From Deltaproteobacteria bacterium (lineage in GTDB: Bacteria > UBA10199 > DSSB01), in assembly GCA_021414045.1 (NCBI GenBank), contig JAIOPF010000123.1, forward strand, positions 1 to 5,320: a DNA stretch of 5,320 bases, read 5' to 3'. Made by a program: the position numbers and the translations under genes. Under the pieces are notes generated by a model. That model made no database searches and was not told where the DNA came from. It saw nothing but the letters and a program-made list of their open reading frames with translations. This document shows, piece by piece, positions 1 to 4,349 of this stretch; the stretch's first letter is position 1; every line of letters starts with the position of its first letter.

Positions 1-68
1 AGCAAATGCTCGCAAAGATGAGAACCGACAAATCCAGCGCCGCCGGTGATTAGAACCCTCGCAGACAT
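1..68 (-). CDS. NAD-dependent epimerase/dehydratase (extended SDR), N-terminal fragment
   Basis: Only the first 22 codons are in the window; the gene runs off the left edge. Read on the minus strand from an ATG at 66-68, the peptide begins MSARVLITGGAGFVGSHLCE. This is the first beta strand and the TGGxGFxGSH dinucleotide-binding turn of extended short-chain dehydrogenases that act on nucleotide sugars (UDP-glucuronate decarboxylase, UDP-glucose epimerase and dTDP-glucose dehydratase families). The RVLITGGAGFVGSHLCE wording is closest, from memory, to UDP-glucuronate decarboxylases, but 22 residues cannot decide the substrate. A GGGGTG at 73-78, four bases before the ATG, is a possible weak ribosome binding site. 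The gene is divergent from the glycosyltransferase operon, so a role in supplying activated sugar to that operon is a reasonable inference. Confidence 0.85.
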   Translation of the reverse strand, partial: MSARVLITGGAGFVGSHLCEHL

Positions 69-277
69 ACAACACCCCATTCTTTAAGTCGGGCCGGAGA
101 GAAGTTGTCTGGAAATAGGACTTAAGGATGGGATGAGCACAGAGCCCAATGCCAAGACCATCAGATCGTTGATCCAAACCCGGAAACCAGTAAAAATAGG
201 AACTTTTCTCTTACCCGTTCCTTAGTATCGCCCAATCAAGGACGTTTGGTAAATATCATTTTCATAAAAAAATAAGG
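69..277. promoter_or_regulatory. Divergent intergenic region, presumed to hold both promoters
   Basis: This stretch separates the divergent epimerase gene and barrel gene and is AT-richer than the flanking coding DNA, so promoters for both directions should lie here by position. I see no strong sigma-70 match. The best plus-strand candidate is TTGATC (169-174) followed 16 bases later by TAAAAA (191-196), which is weak. A second AT-rich block at 251-275 ends in AATAAGG just before the barrel gene. There is an inverted repeat at 81-128 (listed separately). No RNA gene or convincing small ORF was recognised. Confidence 0.5.
81..128. repeat. Imperfect 10-bp inverted repeat
   Basis: TCTTTAAGTC (81-90) and GACTTAAGGA (119-128) are reverse complements at 9 of 10 positions, the exception being a possible G-T pair, with 28 bases between them. 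Each arm is centred on a (C/T)TTAAG core. It lies just upstream of the minus-strand epimerase gene, so it could be an operator dyad or a hairpin in that gene's 5' leader. No regulator is identified, and chance is possible for a repeat of this size. Confidence 0.35.
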
Positions 278-1153
278 TTGGACATTAAACTCCAGTTCCG
301 GGAAATGTCTTCCGGGTTCCGCTCAAAAAAAAATCAAAAGGTAATCTCTATTTCTCACAAACGATGCCAACTTTGGGAAAGACTCGCGCTCGTTATTCTA
401 GCGCTTTGCGCAGTCCTTGGCTCCGCCCATGCCCAGGATAAGCATTGGCGAGTGGACGTCGGCGGAGGTCTGCAAGACTTCAATTATACGACCGATGCCC
501 CCGGCTCCTATGCCCAAGTCGTATACAAACAACCGAAAAAATATTTTTTATTGGGCCGCTTCGACTACCTGGACAAGTTCGCCGACAAAACCTTCACTCC
601 GACTTTGGGCGGCGGGTATTACGTGCTCCCCCGCCTCATTCTTCAGGATCAAATCGCCTTCTCGCCGGGAGCCCAGGTGGTGCCACAGTTCTCGAATTTA
701 TTCGAAATCTCGGGAATCCTCCCCAAAGGTTTCGCCCCCTATCTTAGGTACGGTTACCGCCATTACTCGATCGCGGACCTCAACCTCATCACTCCCGGCC
801 TGGCATGGTACGCCGGAGATTGGGGCGTTTTCGAATTCAATTACACGCTATCCGTCAACGACCTCACAACCCTCGGGTCGACGGAACTCGACAATTCCTT
901 CATGTTCCGCATCACCTTGATTCCCATTATGGATCGCCTGAAATTTCGCGTCCTCTACGCCAGGACCGAGGAGAGCTTCGACGCGGGCAGCCCCGTGAAT
1001 CCGCTGGGAAGTTTCCATGCGAATCATGTCGGCGGGGGGTTCGAATGGGCCTTCCTCAAGAACCTCGGCGTCCGATTCGACTTCGACTACGAGAATCGCG
1101 ATAATGGCCAGACCGTTCACACTTACGATTCGGGAATATTCTTTTTATTCTAA
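278..1153 (+). CDS. YaiO-like outer-membrane beta-barrel protein
   Basis: This is a predicted secreted beta-barrel of up to 291 residues. A basic N-terminal stretch leads into a hydrophobic segment (about residues 35-50, LALVILALCAVLGSA) and an AHA|Q signal-peptidase I type site near residue 52. The remainder alternates polar and aromatic/hydrophobic residues in many short strands separated by Gly/Asp/Asn turns. The protein ends in SGIFFLF, a terminal aromatic typical of barrels recognised by the Bam machinery. Strand pattern, length and GGGYYVLPR- and PYLRYGYRHY-like segments resemble the YaiO family of outer-membrane proteins, which often sit next to polysaccharide glycosyltransferases; this is from memory. 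The role inferred here is an outer-membrane exit or anchoring barrel for the polysaccharide made by the downstream synthase. The start is uncertain: TTG at 278 has AAGG touching it, while the in-frame ATG at 305 (residue 10) has only GGGAA directly adjacent. The stop overlaps the next start (TAATG). Confidence 0.82.
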   Translation: MDIKLQFREMSSGFRSKKNQKVISISHKRCQLWERLALVILALCAVLGSAHAQDKHWRVDVGGGLQDFNYTTDAPGSYAQVVYKQPKKYFLLGRFDYLDKFADKTFTPTLGGGYYVLPRLILQDQIAFSPGAQVVPQFSNLFEISGILPKGFAPYLRYGYRHYSIADLNLITPGLAWYAGDWGVFEFNYTLSVNDLTTLGSTELDNSFMFRITLIPIMDRLKFRVLYARTEESFDAGSPVNPLGSFHANHVGGGFEWAFLKNLGVRFDFDYENRDNGQTVHTYDSGIFFLF

Positions 1154-1785
1154 TGGCGCTTATGGATTTACCAAAAAACGACATCTCGGCCGGTCTCAGC
1201 GCTGAACAGCGCGAACTTTTGGATAAAATGACGGAACCCTCCCATGTCCGCATCGAGCCCGTCGCCTCTTCCACATCGCCAACCGGAATCGCCTTCCCAC
1301 TGGTAAACCAATCCTTGAATCTCCCTGGAGGCATGGAACCGCCCCTCCTGGACGACCTCGCGGCGAAAGGGTTGCTTGCGAAAGTGCCCTGCGACGAAAT
1401 CCTCGCCTGTCCGCATTGCCGAAGCGCCGATTTCGCGGTCTCGGAAAATTGCCGCGCCTGTCGGGACGCCTTCGTCCGCAAGGACGGCCTCATTCACCAT
1501 TACCGATGCTCCTGGATCGCGCCGCGAAAAGAATACGAGGGACCCCATGGCTTGACCTGCCCGAAATGCCATCGGAACTTGGATCACGTCGGCGTGGATT
1601 ACGACATCCCCGGGGATTTCTACCAATGCTCGGGTTGTTGGAAAAAATACGGCGAAGAAAAGATGGCGGCGCGTTGCCGAAAATGCGCTAGAAACTTCCC
1701 CGCCGAGGCGGCCCTGCGCCTCCAACTCCATGCCTATGTCCTGACTCCCCTCGGCAAAGGCGCGAAACCAGGGAAAGTCCCTTAA
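1153..1785 (+). CDS. Multi-zinc-ribbon protein, TackOD1-like
   Basis: This is a soluble 210-residue protein with no signal peptide or membrane segment, so probably cytoplasmic. Residues 1-60 look flexible and low in structure. From about residue 63 there is a helix (PLLDDLAAKGLLAKV), then five CxxC knuckles: C86/C89, C100/C103, C136/C139, C159/C162 and C175/C178, plus C80, H115, H116 and C119. The pattern CPHC, CRAC, LIHHYRC, CPKCHRNLDHVGVDYD, YQCSGC, CRKC and a final AYVLTPL matches my recollection of the TackOD1 domain, a zinc-ribbon output domain first described in archaeal two-component response regulators. Several structural zinc ions are expected. No catalytic residues are evident, so a regulatory or scaffolding role is inferred. 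Its ATG overlaps the barrel gene's stop (TAATG) and no clear ribosome binding site is present, suggesting translational coupling. ATG at 1162 is an alternative start. The stop lies 2 bases before the glycosyltransferase start. Confidence 0.85.
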   Translation: MALMDLPKNDISAGLSAEQRELLDKMTEPSHVRIEPVASSTSPTGIAFPLVNQSLNLPGGMEPPLLDDLAAKGLLAKVPCDEILACPHCRSADFAVSENCRACRDAFVRKDGLIHHYRCSWIAPRKEYEGPHGLTCPKCHRNLDHVGVDYDIPGDFYQCSGCWKKYGEEKMAARCRKCARNFPAEAALRLQLHAYVLTPLGKGAKPGKVP

Positions 1786-1787
1786 CC

Positions 1788-3056
1788 ATGAGTTTCGATT
1801 TCGAGAACCTTAGGCGAATCACCGAATGGCAATGGCTTCTGCTGCTGGCTCCGGCCCTGTTATTCGATACGACCCGCTATTATCTGACCAATTTTCTATA
1901 CTCGCTCTTCAGCTTGTTTCAATTTTTCCTTCCGAAAAAAAAAGATCGGAGGGGAACATCCAGCGATAGCCCCATGGTTTCCATCTTGCTGCCGGTCTAC
2001 AACGAGGGCCCCGACCTGCGCGAGGTATTGGATTCCATCCTCGGCAACCTCTACCCGAACTTCGAGCTCCTAGTGATCGACGACGCTTCCAGCGACGAAA
2101 CCAGGGGGCTCTGCCTCGATTATCAAGCCCGCGGAAAGCTCCGATACTTTCGAAAGCGAATCCGAGGCAGCAAACCCTCTTCTCTAAATTACGGGCTTTT
2201 TTTCGCGCGCGGCGACTATGTCCTCCATCTCGACGGCGACACCCGCCTGGAACGAAGCGCGATCCTCGAGATGATGAAGGCCGTCCAAGACCCCCGCGTC
2301 GGAGGAGTCGCCGGAAACCTCTTCGCGCGAAACGCCCGCCAAAACCTCACGACGCTGCTGCAATCCGCCGAATTCGCCATGACGATCAACGCTCAGCGTC
2401 GCTGGCTGGCTCCGATGGACCTACTGCAGATCGCCTCGGGGGCCTTTTCCCTCTTTAAGAAAAAAATAATGGTCCGCAGCCGGGGCGTGGACCCGGAATA
2501 CGGCGAGGATCTCGACATCACCATCAAAGCGCGTAAAATGGGCGCCCGCATCGCCTTCGCGCCGGATGCCATCGCCGAAACCGCCCTACCGCCGACCATG
2601 GGCGGGCTTTTCCGGCAGAGACTGCGATGGGACCGCTGTTACGTGCGTTTGAACCTAAGGAAACACGGGAATCTGATCAACCTGCTACGATTTCGCCTCG
2701 GCGACTTCGTTTGCATGGTCCTGGATTTCTTTTTCAACCTAGTCCTACTGCTGTTTTTTCCGGTCTACTTGGTCTGGGTCGAAATAAAAATTCCGGGCTC
2801 GATGCCGTTCATACTCGTCGTCACCTATCTTTTCTATACTCTCGTCATCTTCACGCAGATAACGATCTCTTTCTTCCTAAGCCCAAAAAAACACCGCGAA
2901 TGGCGATGGTTCCTTACCGTCCCGGTATATTTCCTCTACTCCCTTTACCTCAGGATCATTCGCGCCTCCGCCTATCTCCTGGAGGCATTCCGCTCGAAGC
3001 GGGGAAGCAGCCGTTTTTTCCCGGACTACGTCCGCTCGCAGATACCTCGATACTAA
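1788..3056 (+). CDS. Processive family-2 glycosyltransferase, membrane polysaccharide synthase
   Basis: This 422-residue inner-membrane enzyme is predicted to polymerise or transfer sugar from a nucleotide-sugar donor. The N-terminus has hydrophobic helices at about residues 14-28 and 31-48. The cytoplasmic GT-A domain starts at PMVSILLPVYNEG (62-74) and carries all core motifs of the cellulose/chitin/PNAG synthase group: D98-D99 for UDP binding, the metal-binding D149-G-D151, G239-E240-D241 with the presumed catalytic base, and Q277-R-L-R-W281 of processive enzymes. Three further hydrophobic segments follow at about 304-333, 339-364 and 373-400. The chain ends shortly after, so there is no C-terminal PilZ domain as in BcsA. 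The sugar product cannot be told from sequence. It is the third gene of the tight barrel/zinc-ribbon operon. ATG 1788 lies 2 bases after the preceding stop; AGGGA at 1770-1774 is 13 bases away, farther than usual. A run of nine A occurs at 1935-1943. Confidence 0.94.
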   Translation: MSFDFENLRRITEWQWLLLLAPALLFDTTRYYLTNFLYSLFSLFQFFLPKKKDRRGTSSDSPMVSILLPVYNEGPDLREVLDSILGNLYPNFELLVIDDASSDETRGLCLDYQARGKLRYFRKRIRGSKPSSLNYGLFFARGDYVLHLDGDTRLERSAILEMMKAVQDPRVGGVAGNLFARNARQNLTTLLQSAEFAMTINAQRRWLAPMDLLQIASGAFSLFKKKIMVRSRGVDPEYGEDLDITIKARKMGARIAFAPDAIAETALPPTMGGLFRQRLRWDRCYVRLNLRKHGNLINLLRFRLGDFVCMVLDFFFNLVLLLFFPVYLVWVEIKIPGSMPFILVVTYLFYTLVIFTQITISFFLSPKKHREWRWFLTVPVYFLYSLYLRIIRASAYLLEAFRSKRGSSRFFPDYVRSQIPRY

Positions 3057-3079
3057 AACAAGAACGGGGACGCAGAGAC

Positions 3080-3666
3080 CTATACCGACTTCGATTCGCG
3101 GCGACGGAGCACTCGGCAGATTCCGAGAGCAGCCAATGCCGACACCAAGAACAAGCTCATGGCCCCCCATCCTCGGCCTTTGCCGCCAGGGTGCAGCCGC
3201 TCCCGCTCAGAGCGCTCGGGGCGGCCGGGGCGGAGACGCAAGCGGCGTTGGAAATGCAATCAGGATCGCTGCAATCCACCGCGCCGTCTCCGTCGTCGTC
3301 TTCGTCATTGGCGCGATCCTCGACAAGGATCGTCGCCGACAGGCAGGCCGAAAACTCGGAGGTATCGAGGGTCGATAGATTGGTCGCTGTCGCGGTGACG
3401 AAAGAAGTTCCCGACAGCGGGACATTGAAGGACGCGCTAATAGCCCCATTGCCCGAGGCATCTGTCGTCAAATCGATGGAACCGAGGAAATCTTGCCCCT
3501 CGCCGTTCCCAGAATCGTCGCAAGCGTCGTTCGCGAAAAACTCGACGCGGAAATCCGACACCGGAGCGCCGTTCAAGCCTCCCAAAAGGGTGACTTCACC
3601 ATTGACGGAGACCGCCGAGGTCAAAACCGGGAAATTTTGCAGATGGTTCGGACCCGTATCGTTGAA
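3080..3666 (-). pseudogene. Truncated, frame-shifted remnant of a secreted surface protein with Cys-type C-terminal sorting tail
   Basis: Read on the minus strand from 3666, the frame gives FNDTGPNHLQNFPVLTSAVS, a beta-strand module with DFRVEFFAND, GEGQDFLGS, TTDASGNG and FVTATATNLSTLDTSEFSAC, then the acidic DDDGDGAVDCSDPDC, a short Ala/Pro/Ser linker and GSGCTLAAKAEDGG. The DTGPN-LQNFPVL to TSEFSAC unit is familiar from the C-terminal part of long bacterial surface proteins with parallel beta-helix (CSLREAI-type) N-termini. Here all of that upstream part is missing: a TGA sits at 3667-3669 and grpE ends at 3727. The only usual start codon is TTG 3622-3624, inside the module and without a ribosome binding site. 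The frame stops at 3157. Shifting by -1 at the six-G run (3163-3168) opens MSLFLVSALAALG plus RVLRRR, ending at 3080: a membrane helix and basic tail that completes a tripartite sorting signal. Either two lesions (5' loss and indel), or an indel that is a sequencing error or slippage. Confidence 0.75.
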
Positions 3667-3726
3667 TCAGGGAATATTGTTTCCTGGAATGGATCTTTCA
3701 ATTTGCGGAGTCGGGTCGATCGGCGA

Positions 3727-4347
3727 TCAGCCGTTCTCCGGTTTTTTCGAAACAGTGACTAAAGACGGTCGCACCAACCGATCGTTCATCTTGTAGCCGC
3801 GGCGGTATTCCGTCACGACGGTATGCGGGTCGTGCTCTTCCGACTCTTGGTGGGCCATGGCCTCGTGATGGTGAGGATCGAAGGGTTGCCCGACGGCGTC
3901 GACGGGAGTGACGCCGAAGCCTTCGAGGACCTTCAAGAATTGTCGCAGCACCAGCTGAACGCCGGCGACGATGGCCTTCTTGTCGGAGGTTTCCGCGTGG
4001 GCCAGGGCCTGTTCGAGTCCGTCCAGGACCGGAAGAATCTCCTTCACGAACTTCTCGTTCCCATAGCGGAGCCCTTCTTCCTTTTCTTTGGTGATGCGCT
4101 TGCGAAAGTTGTCGAACTCGGCGTAGGTGCGCACGAACTTTTCGTTCGCCTCCCTCGCTTTACCCTCCGCCTCTTCCAATCCCGCCTGAGCCTGTTGCAA
4201 GGCGGCTTCAAGTTCCGTGATCTTGGCCTGATATTGATCTTCAAGTCCCGCCGAAATGCCGCTCTCTTGGGCCGCCGCGACGCGGGCTTCGGTTTCCTTT
4301 TTCGCCTTCATGACATGCTTCAGTTGGTCGACTTTATCGTTCTGCAT
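3727..4347 (-). CDS. grpE: GrpE, nucleotide exchange factor of DnaK
   Basis: GrpE is a cytoplasmic homodimer that speeds ADP release from DnaK (Hsp70) in the DnaK/DnaJ folding cycle. The 206-residue protein has the family's usual length and order. A charged, heptad-like coiled coil covers about residues 8-75. The FVRTYAEFDNFRKR motif (71-84) begins the GrpE signature region, followed by the four-helix part with ILPVLDGLEQALAHAE (104-119). The C-terminal beta domain has GVTPVDAVGQPFDPHHHEAM (145-164) and VVTEYRRGYKMNDRLVRPSL (177-196), the part that contacts the DnaK nucleotide-binding domain. The ATG at 4345-4347 has an AAAGGG six bases upstream (4354-4359) inside the end of hrcA, and the two genes are separated by 2 bases. 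It is expected to be repressed with hrcA by HrcA. dnaK does not follow. Confidence 0.97.
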   Translation of the reverse strand: MQNDKVDQLKHVMKAKKETEARVAAAQESGISAGLEDQYQAKITELEAALQQAQAGLEEAEGKAREANEKFVRTYAEFDNFRKRITKEKEEGLRYGNEKFVKEILPVLDGLEQALAHAETSDKKAIVAGVQLVLRQFLKVLEGFGVTPVDAVGQPFDPHHHEAMAHQESEEHDPHTVVTEYRRGYKMNDRLVRPSLVTVSKKPENG

Positions 4348-4349
4348 AG

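Noticed and set aside
392..412. A lipoprotein box around Cys44 of the barrel protein
   Set aside because: The residues before the Cys (LAL) lack the small residue required at -1, and an AHA|Q signal-peptidase I site follows.
1168..1731. A 187-codon minus-strand open frame opposite the zinc-ribbon gene
   Set aside because: The plus-strand protein with five CxxC motifs and operon spacing is the real gene; this frame has no coherent features.
1770..1782. A small hairpin AGGGA-aag-TCCCT upstream of the synthase start as an RNA switch
   Set aside because: The stem has only 5 pairs with a 3-base loop, spans the end of the preceding gene and is easily due to chance.
2877..3170. A 97-codon minus-strand frame starting at the ATG within the G run
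   Set aside because: This is the third frame (+1). The -1 frame, not this one, restores a helix and RRR tail; most of this frame overlaps the synthase.
3668..3686. A stem-loop (CAGGAA/TTCCCTG with one bulge) after grpE as a terminator
   Set aside because: The stem is short and bulged with no T run following; it is too weak to call.
2627..3796. A 389-codon plus-strand open frame overlapping the synthase 3' half, the remnant and the end of grpE
   Set aside because: It crosses three supported genes, is rich in Ser/Pro/Arg low-complexity sequence, shows no domain and is explained by GC-rich shadow reading.
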